Assembly: GCF_905171765.1 (NCBI RefSeq)
Contig: NC_053393.1
Coordinates: 192,971,921-193,035,920, forward strand
Reading direction: 5' to 3'
Source of the DNA: Bufo bufo
Taxonomy: Eukaryota; Chordata; Amphibia; Anura; Bufonidae
Length of the DNA stretch: 64,000 nucleotides
Shown: positions 19,505 to 30,681 of the stretch, in pieces
How positions within the stretch are numbered: the first letter of the stretch is position 1
Layout: every line of letters starts with the position of its first letter
Notes under the pieces: model-generated
The model's input: the letters and a program-made list of their open reading frames with translations, nothing else
The model's database searches: none
What the model was told of the DNA's origin: nothing
Position numbers and translations under genes: made by a program

Positions 19505-22314
19505 AACAACGTCACATCCGGGCCATTTCCCTCTTCCTGACAGAGCCTAATTTTGCAAATCTGACATGTGTCACGTTATGTGGTAATAACTTTGGAACGC
19601 TTTTACTTATCCAAGCTATTCTGAGATTGTTTTCTCGTGACACATTGTACTTCATGACAGTGGTAAATTTGAGTCAATATATTTCACCTTTATTTATAAA
19701 ATAATCAAAATTTTGAAAAATTAGCAATTTCTCTGCTTTTAAAACAGAAAGTGATACCTCATAAAATATTTATTACTTAATATTCCCCATATGTCTACTT
19801 TATGTTGGCATCATTTTGGAAATTTCATTTTATTTTTTTAGGATGTTAGAAGGCTTAGAATTGTAGAAGCAATTCTTAAATTTTTTAAGAAAATTTCCAA
19901 AACCCACTTTTTAAGGACCAGTTCAGGTCTGAAGTCACTTTGTGGGGCTTACACAGTGGAAACTCCCCATAAATGACCCCAATGTAGAAACTACACCCCT
20001 CAAGTTACTCAAAACTGATTTTACAAACTTTGTTAACCCTTTAGGTGTTCCACAAGAATTAAAGGAAAATGGAGATGACATTTCTAAATTTCACGTGTTT
20101 GGCAGATTTTTCATTTTAATCCATTTTATTCTTTAACACATCGAGGGTTAACAGCCAAACAAACTCAATATTTATTACTCTGATTCTGCAGTTTACAGAA
20201 ACACCCCACATGTGCTTGTAAACTGATGTAAGGGCACACAGCAGGGCGCAGAAGAAAAGGAGCGCCGTATGGTTTTTGGAAGGCAGATTTACCTGAACTG
20301 GTTTTTAGATGCCATGTCCCATTTGAAGCCCCCCTGATGCACCCTTACAGTAGAAACTTCCAAAAAGTGACCCCATTTAGGAAAAGGAAAAGGTGCCAGT
20401 TTTATTGGTACTATTTTGGGGTACATATGATTTTTAATTGCTCTATATGAAATTTTTTGTTGAGGCAAGGTAACAAAAAAATGGCACGTTTTTTATTTTT
20501 TACAACATTCATCTGACAGGGTAGATCATTTTTATAGACCAAGTAGTTACGGGCACAATGATATCAAATATGTCTTCTTTGTTTGTTTCAGGTTTATATA
20601 ATAAAGCATTATTTTTTTTATTTTTCTGCCGATCGTCTGGTGCAGGGGCTCATTTTTTGCAGGAAGAGTTACCGTTTTAATTGGTACCAAATTTGGGTAC
20701 ATATGATTTTTTGATCATTCATTATTTCACTTTATGGAGCAAGGTGACCAAAAAATTGGTTGTTTTAGAACAGTTTTTATTTATTTATTATTACAGCGTT
20801 CACCTGAGGGGTTGGGTCATGTGACATTTTTATAGAGCAGATAGTTACGGATGTGGCAATACCTGATATGTATACTTTTTCTTATTTATTTAAGTTCTAC
20901 ACAATAATAGCATTTTTGAAACCAATAAAATTATGTTTTAGTGTCTCCAGTCTTTTTTTTTTTCGACCAATTGTCTTAGATCGGGGTCTCATTTTTTGCA
21001 GGATGAGGTGACGGTTTTATTGCTACTATTTTGGGGGGCATACGCCTTTCACTTGGTGTTGCACTTTATGAGATGTTAGGTGACAGAAAAAGTTTTTTTT
21101 TGGGCAAAGTTTTTTTATTTTTTTATGGTGTTCACCTGAGGGGTTAGGTCATGTGATATTTTTATAGAGCTGGGTTTTACGGATGTGGCGATACCTAATA
21201 TGTCTACTTTTCATTTATTTATTTCACTTTAATACAATAATAGCAGTTTAAAAAAACAACAACATATTTTAGTGTCTCCATTGTCTGAGAGTCATAGTCT
21301 TTTTATTTTTTGACCGATTGTCTTAGGTAAGGTCTCATTTTTTGCGGGATGAGGTGACTGATTGGTACTATTTTGGGGGGCATACGCCTTTTTGATACCT
21401 TGGTGTTGCAATTTTTTTGATGTAAGGTGACAAAAAATTGCATTTTTGGCACTGTTTTTATTTTTACGGTGTTAACCTGAGGGGTTAGGTCATGTGATAT
21501 TTTTATATAGCTGGTTGTTACGGACACAGCAATACCTAATATGTATAAATTTTTTTATTTATTTCACTTTTACACAATAATAGCATTTTTGAAACAAAAA
21601 TATATTTTTTAATGTTTTTTTTAGCAATTTTCTTATGTAGGGGCTGTGACTGTTTTATTGGCACCATTTTGTGGGACATATGCCGTTTTGATCACTTGGA
21701 GTTGCACTTTTTGTGATGTAAGGTGACAAAAATGCTTTTTTTTTACACAGTTTTTATTTTTATGGTGTTTATCGGACGGGGTGGATCATGTGATATATTT
21801 ATAGAGCCGGTCATTACAAATGTGGCAATACCAAATATGTCTTATTTTTTTTCTATTTTTAATTTATTTTATTTTTTATGTGAAACCTTTTTTTTTCTTT
21901 TTTTTAACACTTTATTGTTTTTTTTTATATTTTACACTTTAACTGGGGCTGACATAGTAGCCGCAGTTGCAGGGGAAAAACAGCCCCCACTGAGGCTGTA
22001 CAGCAGAATACAAGGCTGTACAGCCTCAGTGCAGGGTTGATCAAGGTCTGTAGAAGTCCCGACATAGCGCATAGTGCTTCCTAATCTGTACACACAGTGC
22101 TCACTGAGCACTGTGCATGCAGCGATTTAGAAGGCAGGGACACCTGGGAACTGTCCCTGCCTTCTCTCTGGGGTGGTCTGCTGGCCCCCCGCTCTGCAGC
22201 TGCATGATTAGTGTGCAGCTGCCATCTCTGAATGGATGTTCCAGAACATCCATTCAGAGATAAACATCCACCCATAGGACGTTGATATCCTATGGGCGGA
22301 TGTGAAGTGGTTAA
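19505..22314. mobile_element. Large TTAA-type element (copy 2), inverted relative to copy 1, left end lost
   Basis: Runs through the same AT-rich units as 13610-16473 in reverse: TTCACCTGAGGGGTTAGGTCATG-type motifs near 20800, 21130, 21480 and 21770 are the complement of the copy-1 repeat. The stretch around 19980-20340 (...CCCTTTAGGTGTTCCACAAGAATTAA...) is the complement of the copy-1 right half. It ends in TTAA at 22311-22314 after a series of hairpins (about 22000-22302). The left terminus is not identifiable near 19505. No transposase. Confidence 0.65.
22002..22302. repeat. Serial hairpin tract of TTAA element copy 2
   Basis: Consecutive inverted repeats: arms ACTGAGGCTGTACAGC, AAGGCAGGGACA / TGTCCCTGCCTT, AGCTGCA..TGCAGCT, TCTCTGAATGGATGTTC (perfect, 22225-22260), and CATCC.CCCATAGGA / TCCTATGGG.GGATG (22265-22302). 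It is placed next to the terminal TTAA, as in copy 1. Confidence 0.7.
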
Positions 22315-22357
22315 CTAATAATAACACTAATAATAAACACTATGTACTAATGTAAAA

Positions 22358-23602
22358 AAATTATTCATACCCCTGGCAAATTTTGACTTAAAGTTACTTT
22401 TATTCAATCAGCAAGTAATTTTTTGACGGGAAATGACATAGGTGTCTCCCAAACGATAATAAGACGATGTACAAGAGGCATTATTGTGAAAAAAAAAAAT
22501 TCGCAGCTTTTATTTACATTTGAGCAAAAAATACAAGATGTTCCGCACTGTGGTCATGGTCCGAAGCCAAAAGTGACACCTGTGCTGGCCAGGAGGATAG
22601 TTAGAGAGGTGAAAAAGAATCCAAGGATCACCACCAAGGCCATCCTGGTGAATCTGAGCTCTGCTGGTGGCAATGTCTTAAGGCAGACAATCCAATGGAC
22701 ACTGCACAATGCAGACCAAGGAGGACGCCACTTTTCCAGATAAGGCACACAATAGCTCGCTTGGCCTTTGCAAAAGCTCATCTGGACAAAGAAGAAGACT
22801 TCTGGTCTTCTGTGTTATGGTCAGATGAAACAAAAATTTAATTGTTTGGTCACAATGATGTTTCCTTCACTTGGCGTAAAAAAGGAGAAGCCTTCAACCC
22901 AAAGAACACCATCCCCACTGTCAAACATGGTGGTGGGAACCTAATGCTTTGGGGGTGTTTTTCAGCCAATGGACCAGGGAACCTAATCACAGTAAACGGC
23001 ACCATGAAAAAAGAGCAATACATGAGGATTCTCAACGACAATATCAGGCAGTCTTCAGAGAAACTTGGCCTTGGGCACCAGTGGACATTTCAGCATGACA
23101 ATGATCCAAAACACACAGAAAAAGTGGTGAAGAAATGGTTAGCAGACAACAACATTAACGTCTTGGAGTGGCCCAGCCAGAGTCCAGACTTGAATCCAAT
23201 TGACAATCTGTGGAGGGAGCTAAAGATCAGGGTGATGACAAGAAGACCCTCCAACCTGAAAGATTTGGAGCTCATTGCTAAAGATGAATGGGCAAAAATA
23301 CCTGTGGAGACATGCAAAAAGCTGGTCTGCAATTATAGGAAGCGTTTGATTGCTGTAATTGCCAATAAAGGCTTTTCTATTGATTATTGAGAAGGGTATG
23401 AATAATTTTGGACTGGACACTTTTTGCTCAAATATAAATAAAAGCTGAGAAATGTTTTTTTCCACAATAATGCCTCTTGTACATCGTCTTATTATCTTTT
23501 GGGAAACACCTATGTTGTTTCCCGTCAAAAAATTACTTGCTGGTTGAATAAAAGTAACTTTAAGTCAAAATTTGCCAGGGGTATGAATAATTATGGGCAG
23601 CA

Positions 23603-23605
<3 letters not shown>
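22358..23605 (+). mobile_element. Tc1/mariner element, left terminus eroded
   Basis: Inverted repeats of about 200 bp (TTATTCATACCCCTGGCAAA... on the left and its complement ending CAGCACTG on the right). A TA follows at 23606-23607, the usual target. The outermost ~20 bases of the left repeat are missing. It carries a broken transposase on the + strand. Confidence 0.8.
22423..23390 (+). pseudogene. Tc1-like transposase, frameshifted with a stop
   Basis: The N-terminal DNA-binding part lies in an ORF at 22423-22743 and the catalytic part in a different frame at 22842-23390. The first catalytic aspartate (WSDETKI) is encoded just upstream, near 22832, and is followed at once by an in-frame TAA. 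The second aspartate is in [10 protein letters not shown]. The third acidic residue, normally Glu in SPDLNPIENLW, is Asp here ([11 protein letters not shown]). The order and spacing are those of DD34E Tc1 transposases, which cut and paste at TA. A frameshift near 22680-22740, the stop and the E-to-D change make it inactive. Confidence 0.85.
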
Positions 23606-23659
<54 letters not shown>

Positions 23660-23678
23660 CACACACACACACACACAC
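23606..23678. repeat. Compound microsatellite (TA)n(CA)n
   Basis: About 24 TA repeats (23606-23653) followed by about 12 CA repeats, starting exactly at the TA target of the Tc1 element. Confidence 0.95.
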
Positions 23679-24972
23679 TTTTATCAGAATGACAACAATC
23701 CACCACCAGTCTTATGACTGTAGTCAACACAAAGAAAAACTAACCCTGATAAAGGCACATGTAACATAAAAACAAATCAGTCACGCCTGTCATTCTAACA
23801 CAGTAATTCTAGCTGTCTCCCAGATAGAAAGAGATATTCAATCACATTCGGAGTCTGAAAAAACAAATTGGAAGTTAGATCACTGACCCATAAAGCAAGT
23901 ATGATTATTTTCATTGTTCAAAACTATAGAAATGTAAAGTCCTCCGTGCACAAACCAAAAAAGCTTCCCTTTTTAGCAATTTTCAAGTGATTTTTGGTAG
24001 GAAACCTTCCAAGAAGCCATTTGGGTTTATAGTGTTTTTGTCACTGTGGATTCCTATTATATGCCGTAAAATCAAATATTTTTATCCAAGCCCGAACAAT
24101 ACCATAAATCCAATATATATTGGATTTGGCTTTACAAAATAACCTGCCCAAAGCGCATCATCATGGTGCTTACACGATGGAATAGTATTCACAACATCTG
24201 ACAAAAAGAATGGATCATTCTACCTTAAAATTGGTTTTGTAGTCTTCAAAGGAAACCTGTCTTTCTACCAAAAGAATTTTAAAAGACAAATCATATTTTG
24301 AATATTTCAGTTAAAATCTACCTAAAGAGTTACTTTGTAAAAGGTTTTCATTAACACTCTAGCACTAATTTTCAGCTATATGTCGCCAAGTCAACACACA
24401 GAAATAATCAATGGGCTAATAGAATAGGACTACAACACCATGATTAGTCTTATTCGGTTAGTCTATGGATGGACAACACAGAAGACGTCCATGAGTTATA
24501 CCACTCTACTGAGCAGAGACAGGAGTCTACTACACTAAGAAATGTATAGGTAGGACTCCCACGGATCAAACATCGCTAGCTCATCATAAGACCAGACCTT
24601 CAAAATTTGACCTCTTAAAAACTCAAATTAAAAACTGGAATACCTCTTTAACAGCCTAATGTGTACCAATCATCTGGATTCCCGTAATGCATTGTTCTCT
24701 GGTAGCAGGAATCCATTAGAATTTTGTCTGAACAGAGAATAAAATCATCATATAATTAAAAATCATGACAACTTACGTAAATAAAAGGTTTTATATTTTA
24801 TTAAATTTTTCTGATTAATGGTGAGGGGCATATCGACACGTCTCATAATACTACTAAGCCCTTTAGTTCAGAACTTTGTTAAAACTTTTTTTTTAGAAGA
24901 AGTTCCATTCTATAGGACTGAGTCACCCATGGACAAGAGTAGTGTTGTTTATGGAACAAATGCATACCTGAC
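23679..24972. other. Non-coding AT-rich sequence, nothing recognised
   Basis: No repeat termini, tandem structure or coding evidence. Confidence 0.4.
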
Positions 24973-25217
24973 TACTGTATTTTTCGCTTTATAAGATGCA
25001 CATTTTTCCCCATTTAAGTGGGGGAATATTGGCAGTGCATCGTATAAAGCGAATATTACTGAGAGCTTCCATTATGGAGTGAAGAATTGTGAGCACTGTC
25101 TGTACTCACCGTCCCCTAGACTTTTTCCCTGGGGCCACGCTGCACTGTCCTGACTGCGTACAGAGCTGGCGCTGCAAATAGTCAGGCAACAGTGCAGCAC
25201 AGGCTGGAGAAGACAAG

Positions 25218-25825
25218 TGTCACGGACGTTGCTGTGACAGGAGATCGGTGAGACTGGCAACACGTGGTTTGATCTGACATGTTTTCTGTTTGGATCAAAT
25301 AACGTCTGTTTTTTCTGGTGCTTGCCACACCTTCTTTCGCCAGGTGTGGCTAATATGGTCATTCAACCTTCTCTATAAAAAATTTCTCCCACTATGCTGT
25401 GCGGTTTATAGCTTCAGTTTGAGTTATGGATAGCTGCTGAGTTCCTGGTGCTGCCATAGCCACTTGAAGTTAAGTGTTTTTTTTCCCTTTTGTATTTTGT
25501 TTGGGTTATCTTGTGTTTTGCATTTCCCTGTCATTTGTATTAAGGCCTGAGGGAGACTCCCATTCATCCTTCCTTTTGGAGGAACAGGTTGTCTCAGTCC
25601 TGACATTAGTACCAGGGTCCTATAGGGTGAGTTAGGACATCAGTTATTCCTGTGTATGAACTCACCTACCTCTGGGGTCTGTTCATACTGGTAGTTAGTC
25701 AGGACTTTGATTAGGGTTTTACTAGGAGGTGTATATCTCCTTTCCTTAGTTTCCAGGATTTATTCTTTCACCCCTTTCCCTCTTATGTTTGGTGTGGTGT
25801 TTCCCTCCCACAGCGGAACATGACA
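25218..25825 (+). repeat. Solo LTR (608 bp)
   Basis: Starts TGTCACGG, ends ...CATGACA, and is flanked by a perfect 5-bp duplication ACAAG (25213-25217 and 25826-25830). TATAAAAAA near 25373 suggests + orientation. No internal region or second LTR is adjacent, so it is the product of LTR-LTR recombination. The first bases match those of the neighbouring gypsy LTR's plus-strand start, but the bodies differ. Confidence 0.82.
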
Positions 25826-25892
25826 ACAAGTGAGCGAGACTGCAGGGGAGACCGCTGGACCTGGAGAGGAGCGACGGAACAGGAGAGGTAAA

Positions 25893-26427
25893 TGTCACGG
25901 CTGTATGTGGGCAACAATAGTAATACACAGTACAGAGCTACTGACTGGACCCAGAACTAGGGAGGATAACGGGTGACCCCTGTCCGACCCTCAACGCTCT
26001 CCCTATTCTGCTAAAGCACATGCCCGGATCCCAATGGCGGAACGAGGCATGCCCACGTGCCTAAGACTAATGACCACTGTAACCCCTACAATAGTGGAAG
26101 GGGCACGGCCACCAGTGCCCTACTCAGTATATGGAGGGAACCGTGGCCACCTCAGATCCAGTCAGAAAATAAACAGGAACACAACAATGTCTGCACACTT
26201 AGCTGACGTTGTTGCAGCCGCAGAGAAGACGGATCCAAGGACAGGCTGGCAATATCCGGAGTGCTAGCTGCAGCAGAACACAGGTCCAGTGAACTGATAG
26301 CTACAAGTGAAGAAACTAAAGCCAGAGCTACAACTGAAGTGAGAACTCCTCCCAGCTCTAGTAGTGACATCATCACAGGGGTGGAGAAACAGAGCTGTGA
26401 GAACGTCCCAAAGCTCTGGTAGTGACA
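25893..26427 (-). repeat. 3' LTR of the chromovirus provirus
   Basis: On the coding strand it runs TGTCACTACCAGAGC...CAGCCGTGACA. The last 18 codons and stop of the polyprotein lie inside it (26373-26427). Confidence 0.93.
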
Positions 26428-29400
26428 GTACCCCCCCCTCTACGGGTGGACTCCGGACACCCAGGACCCACCTTCTCAGGATGAGCCCTATGAAATGCCC
26501 TGATGAGGCGAGTGGCTTTAATGTCCGACACCGGAACCCACATCCTCTCCTCAGGACCATAACCCTTCCAATGAACGAGGTACTGAAGAGAACCGCGGAC
26601 CATGCGAGAGTCCACAATTCTGGAAACCTCAAACTCCAGATTGCGATCAACCAAAATCGGAGGAGGAGGCAAAGAGGAGGGTACCGTGGGCTGGACATAT
26701 GGTTTTAAGAGAGATCTGTGAAATACATTATGTATCTTCCAAACCCGTGGAAGATCAAGACGGAAGGCAACAGGATTGATGACTGACAAGATTTTATAAG
26801 GCCCAATAAACTTGGGACCCAATTTCCAGGAGGGAACCTTCAACTTAATGTTTCTAGTAGACAACCACACCAGATCACCCACATTCAGGTCCGGACCAGG
26901 CACACGTCTCTTATCAGCCACACGCTTATACCTCTCACTCATCTTTTTAAGATTACCCTGAATCTTTTGCCAAATGGTAGACAAAGACGAGGAAAATCTC
27001 TCCTCCTCAGGTAAACCAGAAAGAGCCCCTCCCGAGAATGTCCCAAACTGTGGATGGAACCCATATGCACCAAAGAATGGTGACTTATCAGAAGATTCCT
27101 GACGACGGTTGTTCAGAGCAAACTCAGCAAGAGGGAGAAATGAACACCAATCCTCCTGGTTCTCTGAAACAAAACAGCGCAAATATGTCTCCAGATTCTG
27201 ATTGAGGCGCTCAGTCTGACCATTCGACTGCGGATGAAAAGCAGAAGAGAAGGACAGCCGAACCCCCAGGCGAGAACAGAAAGCCTTCCAGAACCTGGAC
27301 ACAAACTGCGTGCCTCTATCGGAAACAATATCAGAGGGAATGCCGTGCAATTTAACAATATGGTCGACAAAAGCTTGCGCCAACGTTTTAGCATTAGGTA
27401 AACCAGGGAAAGGTACGAAATGAGCCATCTTGCTAAAACGGTCCACCACCACCAGGATCACCGACTTCCCCGAGGAACGAGGAAGATCCGTGATAAAGTC
27501 CATGGACAGGTGTGTCCAAGGACGGGAAGGAATGGGTAACGGGAGAAGGGAACCTGAAGGCCGTGAACGAGGGACCTTAGCGCGAGCGCACGTCTCACAA
27601 GCAGCCATAAAACCCTCCACCGACTTACGAAGAGCCGGCCACCAAAATCTCCGAGCAATGAGATCCACCGTGGCTCTACTCCCGGGGTGACCAGCAAGAA
27701 CCGTATCATGATGCTCCTTAAAGAGTTTGTGACGTAGCTCAGGAGGCACGAACAACTTCCCAGAAGGACAACGGGCAGGTGTCTCAGTCTGGGCAGCCTG
27801 GACCTCGGCCTCCAAATCGGAATATAGAGCAGAAACAACTACCCCCTCCGCCAAAATGGGACCCGGGTCCTCGGAGTTTCCTCCTCCCGGAAAACAGCGA
27901 GAGAGAGCATCAGCCTTCACATTTTTTATCCCAGGTCGGAATGTAACAACAAAATTGAATCTGGAGAAGAACAGAGACCATCTGGCCTGTCTCGGATTCA
28001 TACGCCTGGCCGACTCCAAGTATGCCAGATTCTTATGGTCGGTAAAAACGGTGATAGGGTGCCTGGCCCCCTCCAACCAATGGCGCCATTCCTCGAAAGC
28101 CAACTTGATGGCCAACAACTCCCTATCGCCCACATCATAGTTTCTCTCTGCCGGGGAGAGTTTTTTAGAGAAAAAGGCACAGGGTCGCCACTTGGCAGGG
28201 GAAGGGCCCTGGGACAAAACCGCACCCACACCCACCTCGGAAGCATCCACCTCAACAATAAAAGGTAAGGAAACATCGGGATGCACCAAGACGGGAGCAG
28301 ACGCAAAATTCTCTTTAATCTTAGAAAAGGCTGCAAGCGCCTCCTCCGACCAAGAGGAAAAATCCGCCCCCTTTTTTGTCATGTCAGTGAGGGGTTTGAC
28401 AACAGAGGAATAATTCAAAATGAACTTTCTGTAATAGTTCGCAAAACCCAGAAAGCGCATCAATGCCTTCTGATTCTCAGGAAGCTCCCACTCAAGTACA
28501 GCACGGACCTTCTCGGGATCCATGCGAAAACCAGAAGCAGAGAGGAGAAAACCCAGAAATTGAATCTCCGATACCATAAAAAGACATTTCTCCAGCTTGG
28601 CGTACAATTTATTTTCCCGCAGAATCTGCAGAACCTGAAAAAGATGATCCTGATGGGTCTGAACATCAGGGGAAAAAATCAAAATATCATCAAGATACAC
28701 CAATACAAATTTCCCCATTAAATGATAGAAAATACTATTAACAAAATGCTGAAAGACGGCTGGAGCATTCATCAGGCCGAAAGGCATAACGAGATTCTCG
28801 AAATGCCCGTCAGGGGTATTAAAGGCCGTTTTCCATTCATCCCCCTCTCTGACCCTGACCAGGTTGTACGCGCCTCTCAAATCCAATTTGGAAAACACCT
28901 TGGCCCCAACAATTTGATTGAAGAGGTCCGGGATCAGAGGAAGGGGATAGGGATCGCGAATCGTGATACGGTTCAGCTCCCTAAAATCTAGGCAAGGTCT
29001 CAGAGAGCCATCTTTCTTTTTAACAAAAAAAAAACCAGCGGCCACAGGTGACTTTGAGGGACGAATATGCCCCTTTTCGAGACTCTCGGAGATGTAAGTT
29101 CGCATAGCGATTCTTTCCGGTTGTGAGAGATTGTAGAGGCGTGCTTTTGGCAGCTTGGCGCCGGGAATGAGGTTAATGGGACAGTCAAACTCCCGGTGAG
29201 GAGGTAGCTCCTGAACACCGCTCTCGGAAAACACGTCCGAGAAATCAGAGAGAAATGATGGCACCGTTTTAGTAGACACCTCTGCAAAAGTCGCTGTGAG
29301 ACAATTCTCTCTACAAAAGTCACTCCACTCATTTATTTGCCTTCCTTGCCAATCAATAGTGGGGTTATGTCTAGTGAGCCAGGGTAACCCCAAAACTAGA

Positions 29401-30650
29401 GGAGACGGCAATCCGTTAAGGACAAAACAAGATATATCCTCCACATGAGTGTCACCTACAGCTAGCCGGATATTGTGAACAATGCCTTTCAGAGATCTCT
29501 GTGAGAGTGGAGCAGAGTCAATAGCAAAAACAGGTATATCTTTATCTAATGTGCAAACCTGAAAACCATGCATGGCTACAAATTGAGTGTCAATAAGATT
29601 GACGGCCGCTCCACTATCGACAAAAATCTCACAAGAAATGACTTTGCTCTCTAGCGCCACCCTGGCAGACAGGAGAAAACGGGAACTGCAGGTCAGAGGA
29701 AAAGCATCAAATCCTACATCAACTTTGCCCAAAGTAGCAGATGAAGCAGAACTTGATGATTTACCTTTTGAGATTTTTCTCTTATTATCGCTCTTAGTAC
29801 GGTTCAAGAATCTCCTAGATGGACAAACATTTGCCAAATGACCTATGCCCCCACAACAAAAACAGACCATACTCTGAGGACTAAATCCTCTTTTATCAGG
29901 GGCAAGTCGAGCTAGCTGCATGGGCTCCTCCTCAGAGGGGAGCGAGACAGGATGAGGCCCCTGCACACTGAATGAGTCCGCACCACTTCCCCTAGACTGA
30001 CAATGGCTGGACAGAGAGGTCTCGTTTCTTTCTCTTAGACGCCTGTCAAGGCGTACCGCCAATGACATGGCAGACTCTAAGGACGTTGGTCTCTCATGGA
30101 AAGCAAACGCATCTTTTAATCTCTCCGAGAGACCATGACAGAACTGACTCCGGAGTGCAGCATCATTCCAACCCGAATCAGCTGCCCATCTCCGAAATTC
30201 AGAACAATAAAGCTCCGCAGACCGTTTGTTCTGGCATAAAACACGTAGGTTAGATTCGGCCAGAGCAACACGATCCGGGTCATCATAAATCTGCCCCAGG
30301 GCCACAAAAAATCCCTCCACGGATCGAAGGGAGGGATCCCCTGATGGCAGCGAAAAAGCCCAAGTCTGAGCATTACCCCTGAGCAGGGAGATGACAATCC
30401 TCACCCTCTGCTCTTGATTACCAGAAGAGAGAGGACACAAGCAAAAATGGAGTTTGCATGCCTCTCTGAAACGAACAAAATTCTCACTGCCCCCGGAGAA
30501 CGTCTCCGGAAGTGAGACCTTTGGCTCGCAACAGACTCCATGAGCCGGAGCAGGGCCCAAAGCTTGAAGCTGAGTCATAGATTGACGGAGATCCGCTACT
30601 TCCAAAGAAAGACCCTGCATGCGGTCAACCAGGCCAGAAAGCGGATCCAT
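26373..30650 (-). CDS. Gag-pol polyprotein with C-terminal chromodomain (1425 aa)
   Basis: One open frame with no gag/pol frameshift. Order from the N-terminus: short coiled coil (about 5-30); retrotransposon capsid (about 45-215); CCHC knuckle CFCCGGIGHLANVC (about 263-276); aspartic protease FVDSGAAVNLI (about 345); RT with YLDD (about 653); RNase H with FTDHKNLAYL (about 872); integrase HHCC (about 980-1022); DDE core with D in SMDFITDLP (~1050), D in SDRGTQF (~1112) and E in NGQTERLNQNL (~1147); GPY/F-like region GPKFIGPYKI (~1285); chromodomain with YLVHWKGYGPEERMWVP (about 1337-1395). All key residues seen are present, so it may be active. Chromodomains bind methylated histone tails and steer integration. 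The first Met at 30650 lies 31 bases inside the 5' LTR edge. The stop falls within the 3' LTR. Confidence 0.95.
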   Translation of the reverse strand: MDPLSGLVDRMQGLSLEVADLRQSMTQLQALGPAPAHGVCCEPKVSLPETFSGGSENFVRFREACKLHFCLCPLSSGNQEQRVRIVISLLRGNAQTWAFSLPSGDPSLRSVEGFFVALGQIYDDPDRVALAESNLRVLCQNKRSAELYCSEFRRWAADSGWNDAALRSQFCHGLSERLKDAFAFHERPTSLESAMSLAVRLDRRLRERNETSLSSHCQSRGSGADSFSVQGPHPVSLPSEEEPMQLARLAPDKRGFSPQSMVCFCCGGIGHLANVCPSRRFLNRTKSDNKRKISKGKSSSSASSATLGKVDVGFDAFPLTCSSRFLLSARVALESKVISCEIFVDSGAAVNLIDTQFVAMHGFQVCTLDKDIPVFAIDSAPLSQRSLKGIVHNIRLAVGDTHVEDISCFVLNGLPSPLVLGLPWLTRHNPTIDWQGRQINEWSDFCRENCLTATFAEVSTKTVPSFLSDFSDVFSESGVQELPPHREFDCPINLIPGAKLPKARLYNLSQPERIAMRTYISESLEKGHIRPSKSPVAAGFFFVKKKDGSLRPCLDFRELNRITIRDPYPLPLIPDLFNQIVGAKVFSKLDLRGAYNLVRVREGDEWKTAFNTPDGHFENLVMPFGLMNAPAVFQHFVNSIFYHLMGKFVLVYLDDILIFSPDVQTHQDHLFQVLQILRENKLYAKLEKCLFMVSEIQFLGFLLSASGFRMDPEKVRAVLEWELPENQKALMRFLGFANYYRKFILNYSSVVKPLTDMTKKGADFSSWSEEALAAFSKIKENFASAPVLVHPDVSLPFIVEVDASEVGVGAVLSQGPSPAKWRPCAFFSKKLSPAERNYDVGDRELLAIKLAFEEWRHWLEGARHPITVFTDHKNLAYLESARRMNPRQARWSLFFSRFNFVVTFRPGIKNVKADALSRCFPGGGNSEDPGPILAEGVVVSALYSDLEAEVQAAQTETPARCPSGKLFVPPELRHKLFKEHHDTVLAGHPGSRATVDLIARRFWWPALRKSVEGFMAACETCARAKVPRSRPSGSLLPLPIPSRPWTHLSMDFITDLPRSSGKSVILVVVDRFSKMAHFVPFPGLPNAKTLAQAFVDHIVKLHGIPSDIVSDRGTQFVSRFWKAFCSRLGVRLSFSSAFHPQSNGQTERLNQNLETYLRCFVSENQEDWCSFLPLAEFALNNRRQESSDKSPFFGAYGFHPQFGTFSGGALSGLPEEERFSSSLSTIWQKIQGNLKKMSERYKRVADKRRVPGPDLNVGDLVWLSTRNIKLKVPSWKLGPKFIGPYKILSVINPVAFRLDLPRVWKIHNVFHRSLLKPYVQPTVPSSLPPPPILVDRNLEFEVSRIVDSRMVRGSLQYLVHWKGYGPEERMWVPVSDIKATRLIRAFHRAHPEKVGPGCPESTRRGGGTVTTRALGRSHSSVSPPL
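26428..26443 (-). promoter_or_regulatory. Polypurine tract of the chromovirus provirus
   Basis: On the coding strand AGAGGGGGGGGTAC directly precedes the 3' LTR (TGTCACTACC). It lies inside the polyprotein ORF, so these codons serve both functions. Confidence 0.7.
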
Positions 30651-30663
30651 GTCAAAAAAGGAC

Positions 30664-30681
30664 GGTTTTGGTGGATTATAA
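30664..30681 (-). promoter_or_regulatory. Position of the primer binding site; no tRNA-type TGG start
   Basis: On the coding strand the bases after the 5' LTR (...CCGTGACA) read TTATAATCCACCAAAACC. A PBS pairing with a tRNA CCA tail would begin TGG within a few bases; none does. Tf1/sushi-type elements can self-prime, but I do not find an obvious complement of this stretch in the LTR. Confidence 0.4.

Noticed and set aside
22358..23605. The Tc1 copy at 22.4-23.6 kb as an intact gene
   Set aside because: Frameshift between the DNA-binding and catalytic halves, and a stop right after the first catalytic Asp.
26034..26267. 77-codon ORF present in both gypsy LTRs
   Set aside because: Antisense within the LTR, kept open by LTR identity; no motif.
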